From positions 6,606 to 70,605 of the forward strand of contig CAYLLT010000016.1 of NCBI GenBank assembly GCA_964384465.1: a stretch of DNA of 64,000 nucleotides. The letters are read 5' to 3'. The notes beneath the pieces were generated by a model, which saw only the letters and a list, made by a program, of their open reading frames with translations, did no database searches and had not been told where the DNA came from. The stretch is from CAYLLT01 sp964384465 (GTDB lineage Bacteria > Planctomycetota > Phycisphaerae > UBA1845 > PWPN01). The position numbers were made by a program, and so were the translations under genes. Positions 7,482 through 16,302 of this stretch are shown one piece after another; the first letter of the stretch is position 1; each line of letters opens with the position of its first letter.

Positions 7482-9800
7482 ATGTTCAACCGGCTGGGGC
7501 ACGGCATCGCGACACGTCCTGCACTCTTCGTTCTGGCGTGGGCGATGGCCATTGCGGCCGCCGTCGCATGGTCGATGCTGTCCCCGCCGCATCCGCCGGG
7601 CGAAGTCGGCTCATTTCTGCCGCCGGGTTCGCCCCACATCATATCCAGCGACATCATCAAGGATGCGTTTCCGCGGGTCTGGTCGAACAGCATGATCGTC
7701 CTGGTCGCCGGCCGTTCGGATGGGCTGACGACGGCCGATCTGTTCTGGCTGGATCGGGCCGCACGCGAAACGCGCGATCAGGCGGCGGCCATCGTCGACG
7801 CAGCGGCGCGATCGGGCGCCGAACGGGGCCAGGTGACCGTGCTTTCGCCCGCGTTGCCGTTTGTTCGCGATCGACTGCTGAGCCGCGACGGCCGGGCCGC
7901 ACTGGCATTGGTCAATATGCCGACGAACTTCATCAGCGAAGGCACGATTCGGGTGGTGGATGCGGCTGAGCGGATCATCCGCCGCGATTCGCCGGCGGGC
8001 CTGAGCGTCGAGATCACCGGTTCGGCCGGCATCGGGCACGATTACTTCATCGCCACGCAGCGCGCGGCCCGCCGCACCACGTGGGTCACCATCATCGCGG
8101 TGCTCCTGATTCTCATTCTGGTCTATCAATCGCCCATCGGCGCGCTGGTCCCGCTCGTCTCCATCGGCGCGAGCGTGTATATCGCGTTCGTCCTGCTGGG
8201 GGCGCTTTCGCGCGTGGGGTGGGAAGTCTCTTCGATGGAGCGGATCTTCTGCGTCGTGCTGATGTTCGGCGCGGGCGTGGACTATGCCCTCTTCTGGATC
8301 GCGCGGTACCGCGAGTCGCTGGCCGAAGGCGGCGACCTGACCGCCTCGGCGCTGCTGGCCACGCAGCGGACCGGTCCGGCCATTCTCGCCAGTGCGGGCA
8401 CCACGCTGTGCGGCCTCACCACCATGCTCGCGGCCGACCTGGCCCCCTCGCGCAACGCGGGCAAAGTGCTCGCCGTCGCGATCGTCGTCGCATTGCTGGC
8501 CTCGTTGACCCTCGCGCCGGCACTGGCCCGCTGGCTGGGCCGGTACTTGTTCTGGCCGATGGGCGCGCAGGCTCATGCGGGGCCCGGTCAACGATTCGCC
8601 TGGCCCTGGCTCGCCCGCACGATCGCGCGGCGGCCGTGGCCCGTGCTGGCGGCGGGCACGGCCACGCTCGCCGGCCTGGCCCTCTGGTCGATGTCCTTCC
8701 CGCCGCGGTTCGACGCGCTCCAGGAGTTGCCTCCAGAAACCTCCTCGGCGCGCGGGCTCCGGCTCGCGGAGGACCATTTCAGCGCGGGTCAGCTTTATCC
8801 CAACTCCGTTCTGGCCATTTTCCCGGCCACAGACAGGCCGAATGATTTATCAGCCATCGCCCGCCGGATCACATCGACAATTGCCGCCCGGCACGGAGTC
8901 GTCGACGTCTACTCACTCGACCGGCCGCTGGGGAAGGCGTCCACCGAGACATCCGTGCCCGCCCCGTTGCTGTCGCTCATGACGCACGCCCTGTACCAGG
9001 GGCAGACCAAAGCCGGCCAGACCGTTCTGCGATTCGAGGTCCTGCTCAAGGATTTGCCGTTCTCGCTCAAGGCCATCACGAGTTTCGAGGCCATCGCCGC
9101 CGCCGTCCGTCAGCAGGCCGCAAAGATGAGCGGTCCCAACGCCCCACAAATCATGCTCTCCGGCCTGACGTCCTACATCATCAACGTCAAAATGGTGGTG
9201 GTGGCCGATCAGCGGCGGGTCATGACGCTCGCGACGATCATCATCACGGTGATCGTATTCGTGATGGTGCGCAACATGGGTTTGACCCTCTTCATGGTCC
9301 TCTCCACCTGGCTCACGTACGGCGCGACCATCACGCTGAGCAACTTATTCTTCATCCACGTCATGGGCCTGAGCGGGCTGGATTGGAAGGTGCGGCTCAT
9401 CCTGTTCGTCATCGTGGTGGCGGTCGGGCAGGATTACAACATTTTTCTCGTCTCGCGGCTGCTGGATAACGACGGCGGCCTGGATCGGCGCGAGGCGACC
9501 CGCAGGGCGATCATCCGCACCGGCTCGGTCATCAGCAGTTGCGGCATCATCATGGCCGCCACGCTCGGTTCGCTCTGGGCGGGTCGGCTCTCGCTACTGC
9601 GTCAACTCGGCTTCGCCCTGGCCCTGGGCATCCTGATCGACACGTTCTTCGTCCGCCCGCTGCTGATCCCCAGCTTTTACCTGATCCTGGCCCGCCGGCG
9701 CGGAGCGGCCGATTCCAGAGCACCCCAGATAGCGGGGCAACGGCATCAACCAGACTTGAACGGGGTCACTCGCCGCGGGAAGTCGGAGCTTCCTTCTTGA
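7482..9800 (+). CDS. MMPL/RND-superfamily membrane transporter
   Basis: 772 residues with two related halves, each a transmembrane helix, a large extracytoplasmic loop and about five further helices: the MMPL layout of roughly 12 segments. The proton-relay motifs are visible as MFGAGVDYALFWIARYRES near residue 265 and VVAVGQDYNIFLVSRLLD near residue 650. MMPL proteins move lipids, hopanoids or hydrophobic compounds using the proton gradient. The start ATG 7482 gives the usual MFNRLGHGIATRPALFVLAW beginning; a good GGAGG at about 7456 is 20 bases away and better placed for an out-of-frame ATG at 7465. The cargo is unknown and no partner genes are adjacent. Confidence 0.9.
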   Translation: MFNRLGHGIATRPALFVLAWAMAIAAAVAWSMLSPPHPPGEVGSFLPPGSPHIISSDIIKDAFPRVWSNSMIVLVAGRSDGLTTADLFWLDRAARETRDQAAAIVDAAARSGAERGQVTVLSPALPFVRDRLLSRDGRAALALVNMPTNFISEGTIRVVDAAERIIRRDSPAGLSVEITGSAGIGHDYFIATQRAARRTTWVTIIAVLLILILVYQSPIGALVPLVSIGASVYIAFVLLGALSRVGWEVSSMERIFCVVLMFGAGVDYALFWIARYRESLAEGGDLTASALLATQRTGPAILASAGTTLCGLTTMLAADLAPSRNAGKVLAVAIVVALLASLTLAPALARWLGRYLFWPMGAQAHAGPGQRFAWPWLARTIARRPWPVLAAGTATLAGLALWSMSFPPRFDALQELPPETSSARGLRLAEDHFSAGQLYPNSVLAIFPATDRPNDLSAIARRITSTIAARHGVVDVYSLDRPLGKASTETSVPAPLLSLMTHALYQGQTKAGQTVLRFEVLLKDLPFSLKAITSFEAIAAAVRQQAAKMSGPNAPQIMLSGLTSYIINVKMVVVADQRRVMTLATIIITVIVFVMVRNMGLTLFMVLSTWLTYGATITLSNLFFIHVMGLSGLDWKVRLILFVIVVAVGQDYNIFLVSRLLDNDGGLDRREATRRAIIRTGSVISSCGIIMAATLGSLWAGRLSLLRQLGFALALGILIDTFFVRPLLIPSFYLILARRRGAADSRAPQIAGQRHQPDLNGVTRRGKSELPS

Positions 9801-10020
9801 GCGATTTGCGGATTTGCTGGCAGAGCTTCGTCACGTTACCCCAGGTCACGCCCGGCGGGGCCTGGCCGGTATCGGAGAAGTAGGCCATCGCGTCGGGTAC
9901 GAACTCGTCGAAGTTCTTTATATCCACGTCGATGGTCTTATCCAGGACCGTCCACATGTCCCTGACCTTGCGGCCCGGATCAATGTTGTAACGATGGATG
10001 AGGCCATAGAATTTGTTGGG
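9766..10020 (-). pseudogene. C-terminal remnant of an unidentified gene
   Basis: Reading minus from about 10011, the frame encodes NKFYGLIHRYNIDPGRKVRD and a further 60 residues of well-mixed, protein-like sequence ending in a stop at 9766-9768. Upstream of it the frame runs into an inverted-repeat element (10031-10159), so no normal N-terminus exists. An internal ATG at 9957 could still give a 63-residue product. It overlaps the last 35 bases of the convergent MMPL gene. I do not recognise the family. It is best read as a gene whose 5' part was lost or interrupted by the repeat. Confidence 0.5.
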
Positions 10021-10030
10021 CACGGGCGGG

Positions 10031-10201
10031 GTGGCCCAGGTTTTCAAACCTGGGGGAGCGATTGCAAACGTGGAACGGATAATGAGTCGGAAGTGATTTT
10101 TGCGCAGGCGGTTGTCCTCCTGTTCAATCGTGACCCCGGGTCTGGAGGACCTGGGCCACCCTTCCATAGCCCGCCATGCGAATTGGCGGGCAATGCCCGC
10201 C
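10031..10201. repeat. Composite inverted-repeat element
   Basis: Ends GTGGCCCAGG (10031-10040) and CCTGGGCCAC (10150-10159) are perfect inverted repeats 109 bp apart. The left end contains a 9-2-9 dyad (10035-10054, centre TC) of the same design as the 7.1 kb array. Two more hairpins follow at 10170-10190 and 10185-10201 (GGCGGGCA A TGCCCGCC). It sits between the gene remnant and the next exported-protein gene. Confidence 0.65.
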
Positions 10202-10267
10202 CTACAGGTTGAAATATCCCGCCTTCCCGGCCACAATGACAATATCTTCTTCCTGTCAGGAGCTTAT

Positions 10268-11395
10268 ATGATGACAGTTTCAGTTCAAAGAACTCGTGCG
10301 GTCGTGGCGATCGTTTGCGTGCTCGCGAGCGGCTCCGCCGTTCAGGCGATCGTGAGCACGATCGATGCCACGGTGACCGCACAGGTGCAGGAGTTCGAAG
10401 GCGCCGGCGTCGCCAACTCCGACTTCGCGTTCAAGGACCTGAACGAGACGGCCACCAACCTGCCGCTGGTCGCGACCGCCGTCCTCAAACGCGCCGGGAG
10501 CGGGGGTGACATCGACGCGGCCGCCGTCGCCCAGACGACGTTCAGCGACCCGCGACTCAGCGTGTTGCCCGACCCCAACGAATTCGGCATCGACCTGGGC
10601 GCGTACAGTCTCTCGCCGGTGATCTCCTATTCCGGCGAATGCGCATCGAACGAGACTCGCGAGATCACGTTCCTGTCCAGCGAAATCGGCTTCCCCGATG
10701 GCACACCTCTGGAGGCCGAGAGCCAGTTCTTCGTCGATGGCGTTATCCTCATCTGGGGCGATGTGGGTCAGACGAACCTGGCCGGCACCACCGCGGAGAT
10801 GACGCTCAGCGTCGATCAGATTCGCTCCAACGGTTCAGCCACCGTGCTGAGCGCCGGACTCACGCTGACCGGCCAAGCCGATGGAAGTGTGAGCCTCTCA
10901 ACGCAGGATGAGCTGACGGCGGATAACGTCATTGTGGCCAATCTGACCGGCGTGGTGAGCAAGCTCGGGCCGGTGCATCTGGTCATCATTCCGAACACCG
11001 CCCTCACCTACCCATATTCGGCCGACGTCGGTGAAGCCTTTCAGCTCCAGGCCAACATCAACGGAAATATCCGCACGCAACCGCGTACGGGGGCCGCCAT
11101 CGTCCTGGGCGTGCCGCTGACCAAAGTGGCTGAACTGGTCAACGAGGTGACCGGCGAGGATGTGGGCAATCAACTCCAGCAGGCTTTGCAGTTGCTGCTC
11201 ATCACTTCGCCGCTGCCGCTCAAGCCGCTGGCGCCCAAAGCGGAGCCGACCACCGTTCGCGTAGTCGATCGTCTCGCATCGCCGTCGTGCGGGAGGATGG
11301 GGATCGAATCGGCACTGCTCATGGCCGGGCTGGCTCTGAGGGTGGGGCTGTCCTCCAGCCGAAAGATTCGCCGGTTTTCTCGTCCGGTTCGTTGA
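10268..11395 (+). CDS. Exported protein with possible C-terminal anchor
   Basis: 375 residues from ATG 10268, which has CAGGAGC about eight bases upstream. The N-terminus is a signal peptide (AVVAIVCVLASGSAVQA, cleavage near residue 27). The mature part is a beta-rich, Ser/Thr/Asp-rich region, with NLTGVVSKLGPVHLVIIPN as one typical stretch. The C-terminus is a hydrophobic segment (MGIESALLMAGLALRVGL) followed by Arg/Lys residues. This tripartite end resembles a sorting/anchoring tail, but no PEP-CTERM motif is visible, so anchoring is inferred. I do not recognise the family. It resembles secreted proteins that planctomycetes carry in paralogous sets. Confidence 0.75.
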   Translation: MMTVSVQRTRAVVAIVCVLASGSAVQAIVSTIDATVTAQVQEFEGAGVANSDFAFKDLNETATNLPLVATAVLKRAGSGGDIDAAAVAQTTFSDPRLSVLPDPNEFGIDLGAYSLSPVISYSGECASNETREITFLSSEIGFPDGTPLEAESQFFVDGVILIWGDVGQTNLAGTTAEMTLSVDQIRSNGSATVLSAGLTLTGQADGSVSLSTQDELTADNVIVANLTGVVSKLGPVHLVIIPNTALTYPYSADVGEAFQLQANINGNIRTQPRTGAAIVLGVPLTKVAELVNEVTGEDVGNQLQQALQLLLITSPLPLKPLAPKAEPTTVRVVDRLASPSCGRMGIESALLMAGLALRVGLSSSRKIRRFSRPVR

Positions 11396-11512
11396 AAACA
11401 GATTGTCTAAATGATCTTGCTCATTCCTGGCGCGAGAACTGTACGTTGATGGGCCGCTGTGAGATCAAAACGTAAGTTGTTGTCATAAATAATTTTAAGT
11501 TCGATAAGTGCG

Positions 11513-11543
11513 CTCCTCGCCATCCGCCGAAATCGGCGAGGAG
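11513..11543 (+). terminator. Possible terminator hairpin
   Basis: CTCCTCGCC pairs perfectly with GGCGAGGAG around a 13-base loop, followed by TGACTTTTAC. It lies about 120 bases after the exported-protein gene and before the coaE promoter. The rest of 11396-11888 holds no gene that I can support. Confidence 0.4.
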
Positions 11544-11593
11544 TGACTTTTACGCGTTCTCAGGGACGGCCCCAGATTCTTGCCGAAGATTGC

Positions 11594-11622
11594 GTGACAA
11601 GCGGAAGCGCATCTGCTATACT
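11594..11622 (+). promoter_or_regulatory. Sigma-70-type promoter for coaE-rho
   Basis: GTGACA (11594-11599), a 17-base spacer and TATACT (11617-11622) preceded by TGC, an extended -10. Predicted start near 11629 leaves a leader of about 260 nt before coaE. Confidence 0.6.
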
Positions 11623-11888
11623 CCGGCTTGCCTGACGGTTGCAGATCGCATAGCATTGTTAGGCGGTGTCAACGGGGTCACCACTTGACCCGCGGCCTTC
11701 AGGCGTCATCTCCCGCGCTTGTCGGATTGGATCTGAGCAAGAATCCCTGAAGACGAGACCGATTCACGCATCTCGATCGCGAGAAGCGTAGCGTGAGCGC
11801 GTCAGGTGATGAGCCGGGACCTTTACGAGTTTCCAGGACGAAGACTCATTGCCACTGATTTGGTGGATGGCGACGAGCCGGATGATCG

Positions 11889-12530
11889 ATGTTCCGGCAG
11901 GTGAAGGCTGATTTGGGCATGGCCGCCGGCAAGCCGATTATCGGTCTGACCGGCGGGATCGGATCGGGGAAAAGCACGGTCGCTTCCATGCTGGAGAGCC
12001 TGGGGGCGGCGGTGATTTCCGCCGACCGCCTGAGCCACGAAGAGCTCGATTCTCCCGAAGTACTGGAGCGCGTGCGAGCTTCGTGGGGCGCTGCGATGGT
12101 CCTGCCGGACGGCCGGGCCGATCGTGATGAGATCCGGCGAATCGTGGCGCACGATCCGTCCGCCCGCGGGCAGCTCGAATCATGGCTGCACCCGCGAATT
12201 ACGCGGCGGCGCGATGAATTGACCCGGTACTTTCAGCAAGATCCGTCGGTGCGTGCGATTGTTTGGGACGCGCCCCTGTTGCACGAAGCGGGCTGGGCGG
12301 AACAGTGTACTTGTATCATTTTTGTTGATGCTGCTGAGGATGTCCGGGCAGCGCGCGTGCTGCGTGAACGGGGTTGGACGGCCGACGAACTGGCCAAGCT
12401 GGAAAAAGCGCAGAAACCACTTGATTTTAAGAGAGCTAGCGCCGATCATAGAGTAGTGAACAACTCCGATACAGATGCTCTCCGCCGGCGGGTGGAGGGC
12501 GTCTTTTCCCAAATACTCCCCGGTGCTTAA
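11889..12530 (+). CDS. coaE: Dephospho-CoA kinase
   Basis: 213 residues. The Walker A motif PIIGLTGGIGSGKSTVASML is followed by the family ISADRLSHE and the LHPRI/AIVWDAPLLHEAGW segments that hold dephospho-CoA. CoaE phosphorylates dephospho-CoA with ATP, the last step of coenzyme A synthesis, in the cytoplasm. Start: ATG 11889 is used; ATG 11919 (MAAGKPIIGL) begins nearer the P-loop and has AGGTGAAGG upstream, so the true protein may be ten residues shorter. rho follows after 113 bases in the same direction. A long leader precedes the gene. Confidence 0.9.
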   Translation: MFRQVKADLGMAAGKPIIGLTGGIGSGKSTVASMLESLGAAVISADRLSHEELDSPEVLERVRASWGAAMVLPDGRADRDEIRRIVAHDPSARGQLESWLHPRITRRRDELTRYFQQDPSVRAIVWDAPLLHEAGWAEQCTCIIFVDAAEDVRAARVLRERGWTADELAKLEKAQKPLDFKRASADHRVVNNSDTDALRRRVEGVFSQILPGA

Positions 12531-12643
12531 GAAAACCGCTCCGTGGTTCACATAGTTGCCGGTTGACGTGTGTTGTATGACACGGATGACCGCTTGAATG
12601 CATTCACAATTTTCTGGTTGTTGTTACCCGCAGGAGGATCGTC

Positions 12644-14113
12644 ATGGCGAGAGCCAACGATAAGACGAAGAGTCATGCCACTCGCAACGGCGGCCGCCGA
12701 AGGCCGGTCAAACCGATGGACGACGATGTTGATGAGTCGCCGGTGGCAGTGGCTAATGGCGAGGATACGGCCGTCGATGCGCCCGAGCAGTCGTCGTCGA
12801 TCGACGCCGAAACCCATGCCAAATACGAAGAGGTCAAACGCGGCGATCTGCACATCAAGGATTTGCAGAAGCTCGACGTGCAGGCCCTGCACGACATCGC
12901 CCAGACGGAAGGCCTCACCGAATACACCGGCCTGACCAAGGCCGAGCTGATTTTCAAGATATTGAAGGAGCGCATCCGCCAGAACGGGCTGATGTATGGC
13001 GAAGGCGTACTCGAGATTCTGCCGGACGGCTTCGGATTCCTGCGCAACCCCGAATACATGTACCTGCCCTGCCCGGACGACATTTACGTGAGCCCGTCGC
13101 AGATTCGGCGGTTCGGCCTGCGCACCGGTCACATCGTGGCCGGGCAGATCCGCCCGCCCAAGGAGTCGGAGCGCTATTTCGCCCTGCTCCGCGTCGAGGC
13201 GATCAACTTCGAGGATCCCGAGCGCGTCACCGAAAAGACCAACTTCGAGGACCTCACGCCGCTGCACCCCGGCCCCAAGGTGACCGACAAGACGACGGTG
13301 GGCGTCGAGGGGCGATTCCGGCTGGAGACCGCGCCGGACGAGATTAATATGCGGATTGTTGACCTGGTGACGCCGATCGGCAAAGGCCAGCGCATGCTGA
13401 TCGTCGCTCCGCCGCGGACCGGCAAGACCGTGCTGCTGCAAAAGATGGCCAACGCCATCTCCGCCAACGATACGAGCGCGTACGTGATCATCCTGCTCAT
13501 CGACGAGCGGCCCGAGGAAGTGACCGAGATGCAGCGGGCCACCAAGGCGGAGGTGATCTCCTCCACGTTCGACGAGCCCGCCAGCCGGCACGTGCAGGTC
13601 GCCGAGATGGTGATCGAGAAGGCCAAGCGCATGGTCGAGTACGGCCACGACGTGGTCATCCTGCTCGATTCGATCACGCGTCTGGCCCGCGCGTACAACA
13701 CCGAAGTGCCGCACTCCGGCAAGATTCTGACCGGCGGCGTGGACGCCAACGCGCTGCAGAAGCCCAAGCGCTTCTTCGGCGCCGCCCGCAACATCGAAGA
13801 AGGCGGCTCGCTGACCATCATCGGCNNNNNNNNNNACGAAGTGATCTTCGAGGAATTCAAAGGCACGGGTAACAGCGAGTTGCACCTCGACCGCCGCCTG
13901 GTCGATCGGCGCACGTGGCCGGCCATCGACATCGCCGCCAGCGGCACGCGAAAGGAAGAACTCCTGCTCGCCCCCGATGAGCTGGAGCTGGTCTACAAGC
14001 TTCGCCGCGTGCTCAGCGACATGAACGTCGTCGAGTCGATCGAGCTGCTCCGCACCCGCCTGCTGAAGGTCCGCACCAACGCCGAGTTCCTCATGACCAT
14101 GAACCTCGGCTAG
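12644..14113 (+). CDS. rho: Transcription termination factor Rho (contains assembly gap)
   Basis: 489 residues as assembled. About 60 charged N-terminal residues come first, then the Rho N-terminal domain (HIKDLQKLDVQALHDIAQTE), the cold-shock-like RNA-binding domain (GEGVLEILPDGFGFLRNPEY) and the RecA-type motor with P-loop APPRTGKTVLLQ and ILLIDERPEEVTEM. Rho is a hexameric RNA helicase that ends transcription. A run of ten N (13826-13835) replaces the part between GGSLTII and EVIFEEFKGTGN, where Rho normally has about 12 residues (ATALIDTGSRMD-like). So roughly 31 bases are represented by ten N, and the frame survives by chance. A GGAGG precedes the start. Confidence 0.95.
   Translation: MARANDKTKSHATRNGGRRRPVKPMDDDVDESPVAVANGEDTAVDAPEQSSSIDAETHAKYEEVKRGDLHIKDLQKLDVQALHDIAQTEGLTEYTGLTKAELIFKILKERIRQNGLMYGEGVLEILPDGFGFLRNPEYMYLPCPDDIYVSPSQIRRFGLRTGHIVAGQIRPPKESERYFALLRVEAINFEDPERVTEKTNFEDLTPLHPGPKVTDKTTVGVEGRFRLETAPDEINMRIVDLVTPIGKGQRMLIVAPPRTGKTVLLQKMANAISANDTSAYVIILLIDERPEEVTEMQRATKAEVISSTFDEPASRHVQVAEMVIEKAKRMVEYGHDVVILLDSITRLARAYNTEVPHSGKILTGGVDANALQKPKRFFGAARNIEEGGSLTIIGXXXXEVIFEEFKGTGNSELHLDRRLVDRRTWPAIDIAASGTRKEELLLAPDELELVYKLRRVLSDMNVVESIELLRTRLLKVRTNAEFLMTMNLG
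13826..13835. other. Assembly gap of ten N
   Basis: Placeholder gap inside rho. By comparison with the conserved Rho sequence recalled for this segment, the true gap is about 31 bases, so downstream coordinates are probably about 21 bases short. Confidence 0.9.
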
Positions 14114-14140
14114 GGAACAGGGGGTGGGGATGAGGGAACA

Positions 14141-14195
14141 GGCACATCAGAGCCGCGAGCGCAAGCGACCGGTTCGGTCGACCGAGACTGGTGTC
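14141..14195. repeat. Dispersed repeat copy downstream of rho
   Basis: Contains CAGAGCCGCGAGCGCAAGCG followed by ACCGGTTCGGTCGACCGAG. A related copy (CAGAGCCCGAAGCGCAAGCG) follows the M16 protease gene at 19047-19075. Both sit directly after stop codons. Confidence 0.5.
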
Positions 14196-14234
14196 AAATC
14201 CTGACGTTGCCCGATTCGCCGGAGCTTGCCACCC

Positions 14235-14921
14235 ATGGGCTCCACGATAACTTCTCCCCGGTTATCGCTGATTTTCAGCCGAGAGAATCTCGTTATCCGG
14301 GACGAGTGGATCCAGGACAAGCCTTTGGTCCTGCATGCCATCGCAAATCTCTTCGGCGATCACCAGATGCCTTACGTGATCGTGGGCGCTTTTGCCGTCC
14401 AGGTCCACTGCTCACATTCTCGACCCACCGATGATATCGACCTCGTCACATCGTGCGAGTCATTCGCCCGCCTCCAATCGACCGAAGAGTGGAGGCGATA
14501 TGGCTTCAGGTACAAGGCGGGTCGCAGGCAAATCGTCACCTTGCGTCACGACGAGGGTAATGTGAATGTGGATGTCATCCTGGATAGACGGTTTGCCCAG
14601 ACTCTGGATGATCCACACGAGGAAGTTCTCGACGGTCGGCCGATCTTATTCTGCTCGGCTGAGAAACTGGCGTTCTCAAAGCTGCGAACTCAGCAGAAGA
14701 ACTGGTCCAGAGACCCCGGCAAGCGAATGCAGGACCGCGTGCATCTCATAGAACTTCTCCAGGAGCATCCCGAACTTGTCGAAGCCGTGAAGCAGGAACC
14801 GATGACCACCCCTGAAATGCGCCAGATTATGGAGGAAGATTTCAGTAGTCTGGGTCCGTACATCGAGGACGATATCCTTCTTCTACCCGAGGACGGCTCG
14901 GAGGATTCGGACGTCGACTGA
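14235..14921 (+). CDS. Nucleotidyltransferase-fold protein (AbiEii-like)
   Basis: 228 residues from ATG 14235 (a TTG nine bases earlier is also possible). The core MPYVIVGAFAVQVHCSHSRP runs into TDDIDLVT: a G-then-DxD pattern typical of the minimal nucleotidyltransferase fold in AbiEii and related toxin or antitoxin enzymes. It is followed by VNVDVILD, which can supply the third acidic residue, and SAEKLAFSKLRTQQ, a segment common in AbiEii-like proteins. The C-terminus is very acidic (LLLPEDGSEDSDVD). No AbiEi-type regulator precedes it. The next two genes also look like a nucleotidyltransferase plus small partner, suggesting a small TA/defence cluster after rho. Confidence 0.7.
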   Translation: MGSTITSPRLSLIFSRENLVIRDEWIQDKPLVLHAIANLFGDHQMPYVIVGAFAVQVHCSHSRPTDDIDLVTSCESFARLQSTEEWRRYGFRYKAGRRQIVTLRHDEGNVNVDVILDRRFAQTLDDPHEEVLDGRPILFCSAEKLAFSKLRTQQKNWSRDPGKRMQDRVHLIELLQEHPELVEAVKQEPMTTPEMRQIMEEDFSSLGPYIEDDILLLPEDGSEDSDVD

Positions 14922-14939
14922 AGTGTTCAAGGGCGCGAC

Positions 14940-15407
14940 ATGTCTCTGGCCGAGATGCAAATGGATGGATATCTCCCGCCGGGAATTCACGCGGCTCCAC
15001 TGGCAGAAGTGTCAGGGCGCTTTGGAACGGCGTCCGCCTCCCGCCGCAAGTGGACCGAACTGCTGCTATCAGTCGTTTCCGCGGCGACCGCGTATCCGAC
15101 CATGAAGCGAGTGCTGGTCTGGGGAAGCTTCATAAGCGACAAGCCGGAACCGGCGGATTTGGATTATTCTGTGGTTGTGTCCGTCGATCACGCAAAAGCG
15201 GAGGTGGCCGATGAGCACCGTCCGTACTTCGTGCCATTTGAAGCCCGAAAACATTTCGGTATCGACGCTGGTTATCTGATTATTCGTGATTATCCGCTAG
15301 AATACTACATGGAGCGGGTCGATTTTCTATGCCGGCGGCACGATGGACGTCCGCGCGGGATTGTTGAGATCAGTCTGCGAGGAGAGATCGCGGGAGGTGG
15401 CCAATGA
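14940..15407 (+). CDS. DUF6932-like nucleotidyltransferase-related protein
   Basis: 155 residues. It opens GYLPPGIHAAPLAEVSGRFG and continues to VLVWGSFISDKPEPADLDYS. This matches my memory of the DUF6932 pattern (PPGIH, then FG, then a GSF-x-T/SDKPEP-xD-xD block), a nucleotidyltransferase-like family often encoded beside a small partner protein. Function is not established; a toxin-antitoxin or defence role is inferred. The stop overlaps the ATG of the 73-residue gene downstream (ATGA), indicating translational coupling. Confidence 0.7.
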   Translation: MSLAEMQMDGYLPPGIHAAPLAEVSGRFGTASASRRKWTELLLSVVSAATAYPTMKRVLVWGSFISDKPEPADLDYSVVVSVDHAKAEVADEHRPYFVPFEARKHFGIDAGYLIIRDYPLEYYMERVDFLCRRHDGRPRGIVEISLRGEIAGGGQ

Positions 15408-15625
15408 TTAACGGTGAACGGGAACTGCGATACGCGTACGAGTCGGTCGCGAAGATGTATTCGCTGCGGGATCGGCTGGCGGCGGACACGTCCGGCGACC
15501 CACAGACGCGCGCGGATGAGGTCGAAGGTGTTGAGGCGATGATCCGCAAAGTCGAAAGACAGATCGCGGAGTATCTTGCGGCCCATCCAGAGCGGACGCG
15601 TGAACAGGCGACCAGCGCTGCATAG
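15404..15625 (+). CDS. Small helical partner protein
   Basis: 73 residues beginning MINGERELRYAYESVAKMYS, almost entirely charged helical sequence, probably a short coiled coil (VEGVEAMIRKVERQIAEYLA). Its ATG overlaps the stop of the DUF6932-like gene. Families of this sort often have a small partner opening MITNERQ-, and this N-terminus is similar, so it may be the antitoxin-like partner. No DNA-binding motif is evident. The pairing is inferred from overlap and resemblance only. Confidence 0.6.
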   Translation: MINGERELRYAYESVAKMYSLRDRLAADTSGDPQTRADEVEGVEAMIRKVERQIAEYLAAHPERTREQATSAA

Positions 15626-15758
15626 AAGAGAAATCTCCAGCGCCTTCAGTGCGCTGCCCCGAGAACATCTAACCGGCAGCGCCGCGAACCCGTTGTCCAC
15701 CTGCGCCGTAGAGTCTGTATCGGGCCGGCTGAGTTCAGCCGCGATGTTGAGGGCGGCA

Positions 15759-16241
15759 ATGAAACTTCGATCCAGATGGCTGAGATGGGCCACTGCCAGT
15801 CTATTCGTAATCTGCGTTTTTGTTCACATACTGAGTTACTGGGCTATCCTCTATGGTAGGAGTGGAAGCAGGCATGTCTTGCTCTCGCGCGGGATCATCA
15901 TTTTCACAAGCTGCCCCACATGGGAACAGTCTTGGGCATTTGGCATCGTGCCCATGCCTTTCAGGAACGGCACCTCATGTTGGAGTGGTCCGCCGCCACG
16001 TTGGGAGCCTCTGTATTCGTGGGGCGCGCCACGTCAACTCCTTCGTGTCCAGCTTTGGATCTCACTGCTCGTCGTCGGCGCGCCCGCCGTTTTCCTCTGG
16101 TTCTCTGGTCGAAGGCGGTTCGCTCCCGGATGCTGCCGAGTCTGTGGTTACGACCTCCGCGCTACACCTGATCGTTGCCCCGAATGCGGCACGGTGACAG
16201 GAGAACATCCCGCCACCCCTGCGAACCCGTCGCCCGCCTGA
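15759..16241 (+). CDS. Membrane protein with planctomycete C-terminal zinc ribbon
   Basis: 160 residues from ATG 15759, which has GAGGG six bases upstream; the frame is open further 5' but less convincingly. There are two hydrophobic segments (residues about 9-30 and 105-122). The C-terminus is CRVCGYDLRATPDRCPECGT, a four-cysteine zinc ribbon in the form that recurs at the C-termini of many small membrane proteins in Planctomycetota, especially Phycisphaerae. Between the segments is a Trp/Pro/Gly-rich extracytoplasmic loop. The molecular role is unknown. It is the single best taxonomic marker in the window. Confidence 0.75.
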   Translation: MKLRSRWLRWATASLFVICVFVHILSYWAILYGRSGSRHVLLSRGIIIFTSCPTWEQSWAFGIVPMPFRNGTSCWSGPPPRWEPLYSWGAPRQLLRVQLWISLLVVGAPAVFLWFSGRRRFAPGCCRVCGYDLRATPDRCPECGTVTGEHPATPANPSPA

Positions 16242-16302
16242 GCCGTACTCCCTGTATCGTGTATCCATTCGCCCCAGCCTCGCATAGAATCACCGGACTA
16301 TT

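Noticed and set aside
13826..13835. Possible frameshift or intein in rho
   Set aside because: The interruption is a run of N from scaffolding; flanking Rho sequence resumes in register with the conserved segment merely shortened.
12548..13885. Long open frame antisense to rho (about 445 codons)
   Set aside because: Shadow of a high-GC gene; the sense frame encodes all Rho motifs and the antisense frame crosses the N gap.
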